38,170 nt of DNA from an uncultured Eubacteriales bacterium (lineage in GTDB: Bacteria; Bacillota; Clostridia; Oscillospirales; Oscillospiraceae). Below, one piece after another: positions 24,493 through 33,362 of the stretch. Position 1 is the first letter of the stretch; every line of letters starts with the position of its first letter. The stretch spans positions 1 through 38,170 of the forward strand of contig ONOL01000019.1 in assembly GCA_900319465.1 (NCBI GenBank), given 5' to 3'. The notes under the pieces were generated by a model. That model was not told where the DNA came from. It did no database searches and saw nothing but the letters and a program-made list of their open reading frames with translations. The translations under genes were made by a program, and so were the position numbers.

Positions 24493-25025
24493 CAGCCCAT
24501 GCCCCCGCCCGTCCGGCTCAGGTAGCGCCGCACGGTCTCGACCATCTTCCGGTTGACAAAGGCGGCCTCCACCTCTTCCATATCCACGCTGCAGCCCTGC
24601 AGGATGCCCTGGATCAGCACCTCCGCGTACAGGACGTCCCGGGTCTGCGGATCGCGCAGATACGCCAGCAGGTCCAGGTTCATCTTCTCGTTGACGCCCT
24701 CGATCATCGCCGTATAGAAGGTGCAGCGCTCGCCGAACAGCCGCCCGATCTCCTCAAGGCGGGAAAAGCCCGCGATCACGTCCTCCACGCGCATGCGCTT
24801 CCGCCCCCGGATGATGACGGAGCCGCCGTTCAGGAGCCTGTCCGCCGTCGTATCCAGGCAGTCGCACAGCGCCGGCAGCAGGCCGGTGTCGGGCAGACAC
24901 TCGCCCGTCTCCCACTTGCTCACGGCCTGAAAGGAGACGTTCAGGCGCTCGGCCAGCTCCTTCTGGGTCATGCCGGCGGACTTGCGCAGCGTCTGGATAT
25001 AAGTTCCGATCTTCAGGTTGTCCAT
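24492..25025 (-). CDS. XRE-family transcriptional regulator
   Basis: A 177-residue DNA-binding protein. The helix-turn-helix covers about 6-60 (IGTYIQTLRKSAGMTQKELAERLNVSFQAVSKWETGECLPD), with the recognition helix FQAVSKWETG. Residues 70-177 form a helical domain of unknown ligand, with GFSRLEEIGRLFGERCTFYTAMIEGVNEKM. There is no membrane segment. The ATG at 25025 follows GAGGAG. It has its own promoter (25110-25138). Targets are unknown; neighbours give no clear clue. Confidence 0.9.
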   Translation of the reverse strand: MDNLKIGTYIQTLRKSAGMTQKELAERLNVSFQAVSKWETGECLPDTGLLPALCDCLDTTADRLLNGGSVIIRGRKRMRVEDVIAGFSRLEEIGRLFGERCTFYTAMIEGVNEKMNLDLLAYLRDPQTRDVLYAEVLIQGILQGCSVDMEEVEAAFVNRKMVETVRRYLSRTGGGMG

Positions 25026-25109
25026 CGCTCTTCTCCTCGTTTCTCTTCTTCGTCGCGGACCGCCCGCCTCCCGGCGGGCTCCCGCTTCCGGGATTCTGCT
25101 TCCGGGACT

Positions 25110-25138
25110 ATGATAAACGCTCCGGCGGCGTCTGTAAA
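25110..25138 (-). promoter_or_regulatory. Promoter for the XRE regulator gene at 24492
   Basis: On the minus strand TTTACA (25133-25138), 17 bp, TATCAT (25110-25115). Confidence 0.6.
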
Positions 25139-25195
25139 TAACGGGAAAAGCGAACGGATTCCCGCGCAGGTTGAATCCGGCGGCGGAAGCGCCGG

Positions 25196-25221
25196 CAAAG
25201 AAGTCCGATCGGACTTCTTTG
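25196..25221. repeat. Perfect 26-bp palindrome
   Basis: CAAAGAAGTCCGATC and the rest of 25196-25221 read identically on both strands with no spacer. It lies between the FakA terminator stem and the XRE gene's promoter. It could be part of a terminator (stem ends TTCTTTG) or a protein-binding site. Confidence 0.7.
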
Positions 25222-25228
25222 ACAAGCA

Positions 25229-25258
25229 GAGCGGGCCGCCCCTTCGGGCGGCCCGCTC
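25229..25258 (-). terminator. Stem-loop after the DAK2/FakA gene
   Basis: GAGCGGGCCGCCC, loop CTTC, GGGCGGCCCGCTC (13-bp perfect stem). The following minus-strand sequence TGCTTGTCAAAG lacks a clean U-run, so the palindrome at 25196-25221 may contribute. Confidence 0.6.
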
Positions 25259-25273
25259 AGGCCGGTGAAGAAA

Positions 25274-26980
25274 TCACTCCACGGAGATCATGTAATAGTA
25301 GACGGGCTGGCCGCCGTTGACCACGCTGACCTCTGCGTCCGGGAAGCTCGCGCGGAGGCTCCCGGCGGCGGTCTCGGCGTCGTCCTCCCGCACGTCCTCG
25401 CCGTAGTAGACGGTGATGAACTCGGGGCGGAACTCGTCCACCGCTTTGGCCAACTCCTCGAAGAGGACGGCGGTGTCGGCGTAGCTGCCGATCAGCGCGC
25501 CGTCGAGCAGCGCAAGGTACTCGCCCGCGTGGATGCTGTGCCCGTCGAAGTCGGAGTCGCGCGCGGCGTAGGTGACCATGGCGGTGTGGACGTTGCCGAC
25601 AGCCTCGCCCATCGCGCCGACCAGGCTCTCCTCCGTCTCGTCGGGGGAGAAGTTGAGCATGGCGGAAATGCCCTGCGGCACGGTCTTGGTGGGCATGACG
25701 ATGACGCGCTTTTCCGTCAGGGGCACGCACTGCTCGGCCGCCATGATGATGTTCTTGTTGTTCGGGAAGACGAAGACCGTGGAGGCCGGGGTGCGGTTGA
25801 CGGCCTTGAGGATATCGTCGGTGGAGGGGTTCATGGTCTGGCCGCCGGTGACGACCCGGTCGGCCCCCAGCTCCCGGAACAGGTCCTCCATGCCCTTGCC
25901 CGCGCAGACCGCGACCACGCCGAAGTCCTTCTCCGGCTCGGCCACGCCCTCGTCCTCGTCGGACGGGGCCCCGCCGGCCTCCATGGCGGACAGCTCCGCG
26001 TCCACCTGCTCGAGGTCGTCGGTGCTCCTGGCCTTCTGACCGGCGAGCTGGTCGAGCGCCTGCAGGCGCATATTCTCGATCTTGGCAATGTCCAGCGCGC
26101 CGTATTTCTGGCTCTCGCTCAGGGCGGAGCCGGGGATGTCGGTGTGCACATGGACCTTGAAGATCTCGTCGTCGTCGGAGATGACCAGCGAGTCGCCGAT
26201 GCTGCCGAGATAGCGGCGCAGCGGCTCGAGATCCACGTCGGGGCTCTTCTTGCGAACGACGTAGACGGTGTCGAAAATGTTGATCTCCGGCACGTCCACC
26301 TTGCCCTCGACAAAGACGGAATCCTCCTTCAGCTCCCGCACGGAGACGGGTTTGCCGGAGGCGATCTCCCCGCGCAGCGAGGCGAGGACGGCCGAGAGGA
26401 TCACCATGTAACCCTTGCCGCCGGCGTCGATGACGCCGGCCTTTTTCAGCACCGGGTTCTGGTTGACCGTGTTCTCCAGCGCCTCATTGCCGGCGCTGAT
26501 GGCCTCGGCGAGCACGTTCTCCAAGTCCGCGCCGTTCTTCGCGGCCTTGACGGCGGCGGCGGCGGCCAGACGGGAAACCGTGAGGATGGTGCCCTCGGCG
26601 GGCTTCATGACGGCCTTGTAGGCGGCCTCGACGCCGTCGTTCATGGCGCCGGCGAACTCCTCGGCGCCGGCGGTCTCGGTACCCTTGAGGCGCCTGGCGA
26701 TACCGCGGAACAGCAGCGACAGGATCACGCCGGAGTTGCCGCGCGCGCCGCGCAGCATCGCGCCCGCCACGCAGTCGGCGGCGGCGGCGACGGAGTCGAA
26801 GCTCCGCTTGCGCAGCTCGGCCGCGGCGTTGTTGATGGTCAGACCCATGTTGGTGCCCGTGTCGCCGTCGGGGACCGGGAAGACGTTCAGGTCGTTGATG
26901 ACCTGGATATTGGCATGAAGTGCCGCGTCCGCGCAAAGGATCATTTCCTTGAAAGCCGCGGCATCGATATAATCTCTCAT
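25274..26980 (-). CDS. fakA: DAK2-domain kinase, FakA/YloV type (fatty acid kinase)
   Basis: A 568-residue protein of the DhaL/DAK2-DegV-like group. FakA phosphorylates fatty acids held by FakB proteins so they can enter phospholipid synthesis. The N-terminal DhaL domain (about 8-200) has the nucleotide/metal motif NVFPVPDGDTGTNMGLT and later GARGNSGVILS. The middle and C-terminal parts (about 230-568) include DIPGSALSESQKYG and FVFPNNKNIIMAAEQ, as in YloV-type proteins. GGAG lies upstream of the ATG at 26980. The YloU gene is upstream on the same strand, the usual yloU-yloV order. No FakB gene is in the window, which is common. The exact lipid substrate is inferred. Confidence 0.92.
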   Translation of the reverse strand: MRDYIDAAAFKEMILCADAALHANIQVINDLNVFPVPDGDTGTNMGLTINNAAAELRKRSFDSVAAAADCVAGAMLRGARGNSGVILSLLFRGIARRLKGTETAGAEEFAGAMNDGVEAAYKAVMKPAEGTILTVSRLAAAAAVKAAKNGADLENVLAEAISAGNEALENTVNQNPVLKKAGVIDAGGKGYMVILSAVLASLRGEIASGKPVSVRELKEDSVFVEGKVDVPEINIFDTVYVVRKKSPDVDLEPLRRYLGSIGDSLVISDDDEIFKVHVHTDIPGSALSESQKYGALDIAKIENMRLQALDQLAGQKARSTDDLEQVDAELSAMEAGGAPSDEDEGVAEPEKDFGVVAVCAGKGMEDLFRELGADRVVTGGQTMNPSTDDILKAVNRTPASTVFVFPNNKNIIMAAEQCVPLTEKRVIVMPTKTVPQGISAMLNFSPDETEESLVGAMGEAVGNVHTAMVTYAARDSDFDGHSIHAGEYLALLDGALIGSYADTAVLFEELAKAVDEFRPEFITVYYGEDVREDDAETAAGSLRASFPDAEVSVVNGGQPVYYYMISVE

Positions 26981-27198
26981 GTTCTGTGTTTCTCCATAAA
27001 AATGAACTTTTTTCTATTTCAATGGGACACCGGCCCGTTTCCCCGCCCCGGAGGGGGGCGCCGCTGTTTTCCGCGCGGCCTTGCCGCGGGAAAAACACCC
27101 GCGGCGTTCTGTGCCGGCCGGACGCGGCGGTTCAGCCTGCGCCGCGCACGGAAAAACGCGCCCTTGCGTCGGAAAACGCTGTTTTTCAGCAGCGCGGA

Positions 27199-27549
27199 TC
27201 AGCCGATGATCGAATCCACATATACGTCCACGGCCTTCACCGGCACGCCGGTGGCCTTGTGGAGCTTGTAGCCCACTTCCTTCATGATGCTGCGGCAGAC
27301 GGCGGAAATGTTCACGCCCTGGTCCACGCCGATATGAAGCTCCAGGCTGATGCTGCCGTCGTCGTTGTAATGCACTTCAACGCCCTTGGACATATTTTCT
27401 CTTCGCAGAAGCTGCAGGGGGCTGCTGCTCTGGCTGCGCCCGACCATGCCCTTGACGCCGAAGCAGCTTGTCGCCGCGTCGCCCGCTAGGTTGGAGAACA
27501 CCTCGCCGGTGATCCGGATCCTGCCCATGTCGTTGACGATCTTTACCAT
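27199..27549 (-). CDS. yloU: Asp23/Gls24 family envelope protein (YloU)
   Basis: A 116-residue cytoplasmic protein of the alkaline-shock family. Family signals are GRIRITGEVFSNLAGDAATSCFGVKGM near the start, the DGSISLELHIGVDQGVNISAVCRSIMKEVGYKL core, and VKAVDVYVDSII at the end. In Staphylococcus the relative Asp23 sits at the membrane and responds to cell-wall stress. AAAGGAGC precedes the ATG at 27549. The promoter at 27655-27683 probably drives both this gene and fakA; the 218-base gap between them (26981-27198) is GC-rich and shows no gene or terminator I can support. Confidence 0.93.
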   Translation of the reverse strand: MVKIVNDMGRIRITGEVFSNLAGDAATSCFGVKGMVGRSQSSSPLQLLRRENMSKGVEVHYNDDGSISLELHIGVDQGVNISAVCRSIMKEVGYKLHKATGVPVKAVDVYVDSIIG

Positions 27550-27654
27550 AAACGATACGCTCCTTTCTGCGGTTCATAGCCGCCGCCCTCCGGGATTCTT
27601 CCTCCGCGGCGCGGCGCTGGATTGCGGCAGGACGGCCGCAAATCCGATTGTATG

Positions 27655-27683
27655 ATTATATACCAATCAGGGAAAAAGTACAA
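27655..27683 (-). promoter_or_regulatory. Promoter for yloU-fakA
   Basis: On the minus strand TTGTAC (27678-27683), 17 bp, TATAAT (27655-27660). Confidence 0.7.
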
Positions 27684-27765
27684 GGCATTTTTCGCGCGCT
27701 TATCCAGTTTCCGGAAGATCTGCGCGGCCGGGTCCTTTTTTTTGAAAAAATATGGGGGCGGAAGG

Positions 27766-27794
27766 TTTACAACCTGCCGAAAAAATGATAAACT
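27766..27794 (+). promoter_or_regulatory. Promoter for the PFOR gene
   Basis: TTTACA (27766-27771), 17 bp, TAAACT (27789-27794), about 88 bases before the ATG at 27882. The rest of the divergent gap has nothing further I recognise. Confidence 0.6.
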
Positions 27795-27881
27795 TACCCT
27801 GTCCAACAGCGCGGTGCGATCCCCCCGGTCCCGGGGCGCCGCCGTACCGACGAATCTATATGTTTGGAGAGTGAAGCAATT

Positions 27882-30800
27882 ATGAGACACTTCAAAACGA
27901 TGGACGGCAACAACGCTGCCGCCCATGTATCCTATGCGTTTACCGAAGTCGCCGCGATCTACCCCATCACTCCGTCCAGCCCGATGGCCGACTACGTCGA
28001 CCAGTGGGCCGCGCAGGGCCGCAAGAATATCTTCGGCTCCACCGTCAAGGTGCAGGAGATGCAGGCGGAGTCCGGCGCCGCCGGTGCGGTGCACGGCTCG
28101 CTGAACGCCGGCGCCCTCACCACCACCTACACCGCCTCCCAGGGTCTGCTGCTGATGATCCCCAATATGTACAAGATCGCCGGCGAGCTGCTGCCCGGCG
28201 TGTTCCACGTCAGCGCCCGCACCCTGGCCAGCCACACCCTGAACATCTTCGGCGACCACAGCGACGTGATGGCCTGCCGCCAGACCGGCTTTGCGATGCT
28301 GGCCGAGTCCAACGTGCAGGAGGTCATGGACCTCAGCCCCGTGGCGCACCTGGCCGCCATCAAGGGCCGCGTCCCCTTCCTGAACTTCTTCGACGGCTTC
28401 CGCACCTCCCACGAGCTGCAGAAGATCCAGGTCTGGGATTACGACGATCTGGCCGAGATGGTCGACATGGACGCCGTCAAGGCCTTCCGCGCCCGCGCCC
28501 TCAACTCCGAGCACCCCGTCATGCGCGGCTCCCACGAGAACGGAGACATCTTCTTCCAGAACCGTGAGGCCTCCAACAAGTACTACGACGCCGTGCCCGC
28601 CATCGTCGAGGAGTACATGGGCAAGGTCAACGCCAAGCTCGGCACCGACTACCAGCTCTTCAACTACTACGGCGCGCCCGACGCCGACCGCGTCATCATC
28701 GCGATGGGCTCCATCTGCGACGTGGCCGAGGAAGTCATCGATTACCTGACCGCACAGGGCGAGAAGGTCGGCCTCGTGAAGGTCCGCCTGTACCGTCCCT
28801 TCTGCCCGGACAAGCTCCTCGCCGCCATCCCCGCCACCGCGAAGAAGATCGCCGTTCTCGACCGCACCAAGGAGCCCGGCGCCCAGGGCGAGCCCCTCTA
28901 CCTCGACGTCGTCACCGCGCTCGCGAACGCCGGCAAGACCGACGTGAAGGTCATCGGCGGCCGCTACGGCCTCGGCAGCAAGGACACGCCTCCCGCCTCC
29001 GTCTTCGCCGTGTACAACGAGCTGAAGAAGGACGAGATGAAGCGCCTGTTCACCCTCGGCATCGTGGACGACGTGACGAACCTCTCCCTCGCTGAGGAGC
29101 ACGCCCCCAATACCGCCGCCGAAGGCACGATCGAGTGCAAGTTCTGGGGTCTGGGCGGCGACGGCACCGTCGGCGCGAACAAGAACTCCATCAAGATCAT
29201 CGGCGACCACACCGACAAGTTCGTGCAGGCCTACTTCCAGTACGACTCCAAGAAGACCGGCGGCGTGACCGTGAGCCACCTGCGCTTCGGCGACAAGCCC
29301 ATCAAGAGCCCGTACTACATCAACAAGGCCGACTTCGTGGCCTGCCACGTTCCCTCCTACATCACCAAGGGCTTCCCCATCGTCCGCGACGTCAAGCCCA
29401 ACGGCGTGTTCCTGGTCAACTGCCAGTGGAGCTTTGAGGAGCTCGCGCATCACCTCGACGCCGCCTCCAAGCGCTACATTGCCAAGAACAACGTCCAGCT
29501 CTACATGATCAACGCCATCGACCTTGCCAAGCAGATCGGCATGGGCAAGCGCACCAACACGATCCTGCAGAGCGCCTTCTTCTCCCTCGCGAAGGTCATG
29601 CCCGAAGCGGAAGCGATCCAGTACATGAAGGACGCCGCCCTCCACTCCTACCTGAAGAAGGGCCAGGACGTGGTCGACATGAACTACAAGGCCATCGACG
29701 CCGGCGCCACCGCCTATGTCAAGGTCGACGTTCCCGCCTCCTGGGCCGACGCCGTCGACGGCGCCGCCGCCCAGCCCAAGCACGGCCTCGAGAAGACCGT
29801 CAAGATGGTCACTGAGATCCTCGATCCCGTGGACAAGATGGACGGCGACAGCCTGCCCGTGTCCGCCTTCATGGATCACGCCGACGGTACCTTCGAGCTC
29901 GGCGCCGCCGCCTACGAGAAGCGCGGCATCGCCGTCTCCGTTCCCAAGTGGGACGCCGACAAGTGCATCCAGTGCAACCAGTGCGCTTTCGTCTGCCCGC
30001 ACGCCACGATCCGTCCCTTCGTCCTGACCGCCGACGAGGCCGCCGCTGCCCCCGCGCAGACCAAGCTGGCCGCCGTCAAGGGCATCAAGAACATGGACGG
30101 CTACAAGTTCACCATGGCCGTGTCTCCTCTGGACTGCATGGGCTGCGGCGTCTGCATCGGCGAATGCGGCGTGCACGCCATCGAGATGGTTCCCATGGAG
30201 AGCCAGCTCGCCGAGCAGGAAGTCTTCGACTACATGGTGGAGAAGGTCTCCGACAAGCCCGAGCTCTTCAAGCGCGACAACGTGAAGTTCAGCCAGTTCG
30301 CCCAGCCCTACCTGGAGTTCTCCGGCTCCTGCGCCGGCTGCGCCGAGACCAGCTACGCCCGCGTCATCACCCAGCTCTTCGGCGACCATATGCTCATCTC
30401 CAACGCCACCGGCTGCTCCTCCATCTGGGGCGGTCCCGCGGCCACCTCTCCCTACACCGTCAACAAGGAAGGCAAGGGTCCCGCCTGGGCCAACTCCCTC
30501 TTTGAGGACAACGCGGAGCACGGCCTCGGCATGCACCTCGGCCAGAAGAAGATCCGCGACGATCTGAAGGCCAAGGTCGAGGCGCTCGTCGCCATCGAGT
30601 GGTGCGACAAGGACATCAAGGAAGCCGCTGCCAAGTGGATCGAGACCTACGACGACGGCAACCTCAACCAGGCTCCCGCCAAGGCGCTCATCAAGGCGCT
30701 GGAAGAGGGCATCTGCGAGGGCTGCGACTGCGATGCCTGCAAGCTCGCCCGCGAGATCCTCGCGCAGAAGGACTTCCTGAACAAGAAGTCCGTGTGGATC

Positions 30801-31427
30801 TTCGGCGGCGACGGCTGGGCCTTCGATATCGGCTACGGCGGCGTGGACCACGTGCTGGCCTCCGGCGAGGACGTCAACATCTTCGTGTTCAACACCGAGG
30901 TCTACTCCAACACCGGCGGACAGGCCTCCAAGGCTTCCAACATCGGCCAGGTGGCGCAGTTCGCCGCGGCCGGCAAGGAGCTCAAGAGCAAGGGTCTCGC
31001 CGAGATGGCCATGACCTACGGTTACGTCTACGTGGCGCAGGTCGCCATGGGCGCCAACAAGGCCAAGGCCCTCAAGGCCATCGTCGAAGCCGAGGCGCAC
31101 AAGGGCCCGTCCCTCATCATCGCTTACGCTCCCTGCGAGATGCACAGCATCAAGGGCGGCATGGGCAACTGCCAGAAGGAAATGAACAAGGCCGTCGACT
31201 GCGGCTACTGGAACCTGTTCCGCTTCAATCCCGCGGCCGCGCAGCCCTTCACCCTTGACAGCAAGGCGCCCGCCGGCGGCTACCAGGAGTTCCTGATGAA
31301 CGAGGCCCGTTACAGCCGTCTGACCCGTGAGTTCCCGGAGCGTGCCGAGCGCCTGTTCGCCGCGAACGAGCAGAACGCCAAGGATCGCTACGAGCACCTG
31401 ATGAAGCTCAAGGCGCTGTACGAATAA
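27882..31427 (+). CDS. nifJ: Pyruvate:ferredoxin (flavodoxin) oxidoreductase
   Basis: A 1181-residue one-chain PFOR that converts pyruvate and CoA to acetyl-CoA, CO2 and reduced ferredoxin. Order of parts: the pyrimidine-binding domain with YPITPSSPMADYVDQW near residue 30; the CoA-binding region; two [4Fe-4S] sites CIQCNQCAFVCP (about 695) and CMGCGVCIGECG (about 750); the TPP domain with CAGCAETSYARV, the CDCDAC motif and GGDGWAFDIGYGGVDHVLASG ... NTGGQASKAS. Length is normal. I chose the ATG at 27882 (MRHFKTMDG) with GGAGAG 11 bases before; an upstream in-frame TTG at 27864 overlaps that site. Strong C-ending codon bias suggests high expression. Supplies acetyl-CoA that AdhE can turn into ethanol. 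Confidence 0.98.
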   Translation: MRHFKTMDGNNAAAHVSYAFTEVAAIYPITPSSPMADYVDQWAAQGRKNIFGSTVKVQEMQAESGAAGAVHGSLNAGALTTTYTASQGLLLMIPNMYKIAGELLPGVFHVSARTLASHTLNIFGDHSDVMACRQTGFAMLAESNVQEVMDLSPVAHLAAIKGRVPFLNFFDGFRTSHELQKIQVWDYDDLAEMVDMDAVKAFRARALNSEHPVMRGSHENGDIFFQNREASNKYYDAVPAIVEEYMGKVNAKLGTDYQLFNYYGAPDADRVIIAMGSICDVAEEVIDYLTAQGEKVGLVKVRLYRPFCPDKLLAAIPATAKKIAVLDRTKEPGAQGEPLYLDVVTALANAGKTDVKVIGGRYGLGSKDTPPASVFAVYNELKKDEMKRLFTLGIVDDVTNLSLAEEHAPNTAAEGTIECKFWGLGGDGTVGANKNSIKIIGDHTDKFVQAYFQYDSKKTGGVTVSHLRFGDKPIKSPYYINKADFVACHVPSYITKGFPIVRDVKPNGVFLVNCQWSFEELAHHLDAASKRYIAKNNVQLYMINAIDLAKQIGMGKRTNTILQSAFFSLAKVMPEAEAIQYMKDAALHSYLKKGQDVVDMNYKAIDAGATAYVKVDVPASWADAVDGAAAQPKHGLEKTVKMVTEILDPVDKMDGDSLPVSAFMDHADGTFELGAAAYEKRGIAVSVPKWDADKCIQCNQCAFVCPHATIRPFVLTADEAAAAPAQTKLAAVKGIKNMDGYKFTMAVSPLDCMGCGVCIGECGVHAIEMVPMESQLAEQEVFDYMVEKVSDKPELFKRDNVKFSQFAQPYLEFSGSCAGCAETSYARVITQLFGDHMLISNATGCSSIWGGPAATSPYTVNKEGKGPAWANSLFEDNAEHGLGMHLGQKKIRDDLKAKVEALVAIEWCDKDIKEAAAKWIETYDDGNLNQAPAKALIKALEEGICEGCDCDACKLAREILAQKDFLNKKSVWIFGGDGWAFDIGYGGVDHVLASGEDVNIFVFNTEVYSNTGGQASKASNIGQVAQFAAAGKELKSKGLAEMAMTYGYVYVAQVAMGANKAKALKAIVEAEAHKGPSLIIAYAPCEMHSIKGGMGNCQKEMNKAVDCGYWNLFRFNPAAAQPFTLDSKAPAGGYQEFLMNEARYSRLTREFPERAERLFAANEQNAKDRYEHLMKLKALYE

Positions 31428-31459
31428 GCCTTTCTGGTAAAATCGCGCCAATAAAACCG

Positions 31460-31492
31460 CAAGCCCACGGGAGAAATCCCGTGGGCTTGTTT
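31460..31492. terminator. Terminator between PFOR and the MBL-fold gene
   Basis: CAAGCCCACGGGA, loop GAAA, TCCCGTGGGCTTG (13-bp perfect stem, 31460-31489) followed by TTT on the plus strand; convergent genes on both sides. Confidence 0.85.
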
Positions 31493-31518
31493 CCGTATCC
31501 GCCGTCCTTCTTCCGTTT

Positions 31519-32130
31519 TCACGCGCCGGGGCAGCGCAGTACCGTCACGCCGGCGGGCGTTTCCGTGAGATCGAGCTCGTTCGTGTCTGCATGGCGCACG
31601 CCGTCCATCCGCCGGGTGAACTCCTCCACCGGGCCGATCTCGGCGTAGCCGAAGCCCTCGCCGCGGTAATGCATCGGCACCGTGACGCGCGCCCCGACCG
31701 CTTTGGCCAGCCGTGCCGCCGTCTCCGCCCCGATCGTGTAATATCCGCCGACGGGGATCAGCAGCACATCGGGCGTTCCGAGCGCCGCGCGCTGCTCTTG
31801 CTCGAGCATATGCCCGAGATCCCCCAGATGCGCGATGCGCAGCCCTTCCGCCTCGATCACGTGGATCGTGTTCTCCCCGCGCAGCTTCCCGCCCCGCTCG
31901 TCGTGGAAGCTGGGGATCGCCGTCACCGCGAAGGTGGGCCGCTTTCCGCTCAGGCGCACCGCCTCGCGGCAGCCGTGGTCGCGGTGCCCGTGGCTGCACA
32001 GCACCAGGTCCGCCGTGAGCGGCGGCAGCGCAAGCCCCGGGACGCTGCCCGGCGCGTAGGGGTCCAGCACCGCCGAGCCCTCCGCCGTCCGCAGTTCAAA
32101 ACAGGAATGCCCGTGCCAGATCAGCTTCAT
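31519..32130 (-). CDS. MBL-fold metal-dependent hydrolase (UPF0173-like)
   Basis: A 203-residue protein with the metallo-beta-lactamase fold. The N-terminus MKLIWHGHSCFELRTAEG is typical of the YtkL/UPF0173 group. Metal ligands are SHGHRDHG (HxHxDH) near residue 58, the GDLGH segment near residue 118 and the VPMHY histidine near residue 165. The ATG at 32130 has GGAGAG upstream; longer upstream extension is an open frame without support. Substrate unknown. Two hairpins in the leader (32167-32220) may regulate it. Confidence 0.9.
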   Translation of the reverse strand: MKLIWHGHSCFELRTAEGSAVLDPYAPGSVPGLALPPLTADLVLCSHGHRDHGCREAVRLSGKRPTFAVTAIPSFHDERGGKLRGENTIHVIEAEGLRIAHLGDLGHMLEQEQRAALGTPDVLLIPVGGYYTIGAETAARLAKAVGARVTVPMHYRGEGFGYAEIGPVEEFTRRMDGVRHADTNELDLTETPAGVTVLRCPGA

Positions 32131-32166
32131 GTCTCTCTCCTTCCGTTTTTCCGGTTGCCGGATGCT

Positions 32167-32220
32167 GCGTATTGGAAGCATCCGCCCGATGCGCATTGCC
32201 ATGAACAAACGGCAATGCGC
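32167..32220 (-). promoter_or_regulatory. Two tandem hairpins in the leader of the MBL-fold gene
   Basis: On the minus strand GCGCATTGCC, a 10-base loop and GGCAATGCGC (32191-32220), a perfect 10-bp stem, precede a smaller hairpin near GGATGCTTCC...GCAGCATCC. Both are inside the transcript predicted from the promoter at 32297-32325. No known riboswitch was recognised. Confidence 0.35.
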
Positions 32221-32296
32221 TTTGCGGCGTTTCGCCGTCCGGGGATCCCAAGAACAACCGCAGGCCGTTTCCCGCCCATTTTTCTCCTGCGTCCCC

Positions 32297-32325
32297 ATTT
32301 TACCAGCGGCGCGGGGCGGCGGCAA
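32297..32325 (-). promoter_or_regulatory. Promoter for the MBL-fold gene
   Basis: On the minus strand TTGCCG (32320-32325), 17 bp, TAAAAT (32297-32302). Confidence 0.5.
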
Positions 32326-32335
32326 CAAAATGTTG

Positions 32336-32364
32336 TTGACCCCCCTGCCGCAAAATGATAGAAT
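32336..32364 (+). promoter_or_regulatory. Promoter for the M15 peptidase pair
   Basis: TTGACC (32336-32341), 17 bp, TAGAAT (32359-32364), about 70 bases before the ATG at 32436. Confidence 0.7.
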
Positions 32365-32435
32365 GACCGTGTTCACGTCTGACGTGGACAAGCATCGTTT
32401 TCGCTGCGTTTTCAGGCAGCGACGGAGGATCGTAC

Positions 32436-33356
32436 ATGAAAGGACATTTTCTGGCCCGTTTTCTGATGGCCCTGCTGGTCCTGGCCGTCTTCGGCGCCTA
32501 TTCCTATTACCGCGCCGCCTACACGCCGTACAGCGACGAGCTGGAGGCGGCAAGGCGGGCGAGCGAGTCGCCCATCGTGATCGCCGCGGCGCCCGCGCCC
32601 GAAGCGGCCCCCTCCGCCCCCGCGGCGGAGCCCGTCAGCCTCACGCCGCCCGCGAGCGAGACGACGCCTGAGCCCACGCCTGAGCCCACCGTCGATCCCG
32701 ATTCCCCTGCCGGCCGTGCGGCCGCGCTCGGCCTGCCCGCCCCGCCGGAGATCGACGTGACGAGCTGGGAGTACACACTGGTCAACGGCGACCACTCCAT
32801 CGGCCAGTACGCGCCCGAGCAGCTCGCCTACCTCCACCAGACCGCCGAGGCCGACGACATCCAAACCAGCTACAACGCCAACCGCTGCCCCGTGGACGCG
32901 CGCATCGCCCAGCCCCTGCTGGACTTCGCGCTCGGCTGCCGGGAGGCGGGCCTGCCGGTCTATCTCTCCTCCGGCTACCGCAGCTATAACGACCAGGCGG
33001 CGAACTTCCGCCGCATCTGCGAGAACAACGGCATTTCCGACGGCAAGATCAACGGCTACTACGTCACCATGCCCGCAGGCTGCAGCGAGCACCAGCTCGC
33101 CCTCTGCTGCGACATCACCGATAAATACTACGCCACCAAGCGCGACGACAAAGTCGCCAGCCCCACCATCGCCTGGCTGCAGGAGCACTGCGCCGAGTAC
33201 GGCTTCATCCATCGCTTCCCCGACGGCAAGCAGGAGATCACCGGCGTGATGAACGAGAGCTGGCACTTCCGCTACGTCGGCGTGGAGGCCGCGACCTATA
33301 TCATGGAAAATCATCTGGTGCTGGAAGAGTTTCTGGCGCTTTACGGTGTGGAGTAA
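32436..33356 (+). CDS. D-Ala-D-Ala carboxypeptidase of family M15 (VanY-like), membrane-anchored
   Basis: A 306-residue extracellular zinc peptidase that trims peptidoglycan stem peptides. One N-terminal membrane segment (about 7-27) is followed by an A/P/E-rich linker (to about 85). The VanY domain has SSGYRSYNDQAANF, the zinc motif SEHQLALCCD (His about 219, Asp about 226) and the catalytic ESWHFRYVG (Glu about 274, His about 277). The usual G in SxHxxGxAxD is L here, but all zinc and catalytic residues are present, so activity is likely. The ATG at 32436 follows GGAGG by 6 bases. The second gene starts 6 bases after its stop; the two are paralogues, so this is a local duplication. Confidence 0.92.
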   Translation: MKGHFLARFLMALLVLAVFGAYSYYRAAYTPYSDELEAARRASESPIVIAAAPAPEAAPSAPAAEPVSLTPPASETTPEPTPEPTVDPDSPAGRAAALGLPAPPEIDVTSWEYTLVNGDHSIGQYAPEQLAYLHQTAEADDIQTSYNANRCPVDARIAQPLLDFALGCREAGLPVYLSSGYRSYNDQAANFRRICENNGISDGKINGYYVTMPAGCSEHQLALCCDITDKYYATKRDDKVASPTIAWLQEHCAEYGFIHRFPDGKQEITGVMNESWHFRYVGVEAATYIMENHLVLEEFLALYGVE

Positions 33357-33362
33357 AGAACG

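Noticed and set aside
27543-31451. 1302-codon open frame opposite PFOR
   Set aside because: Antisense shadow caused by strong C-ending codon bias in the PFOR gene; no domain.
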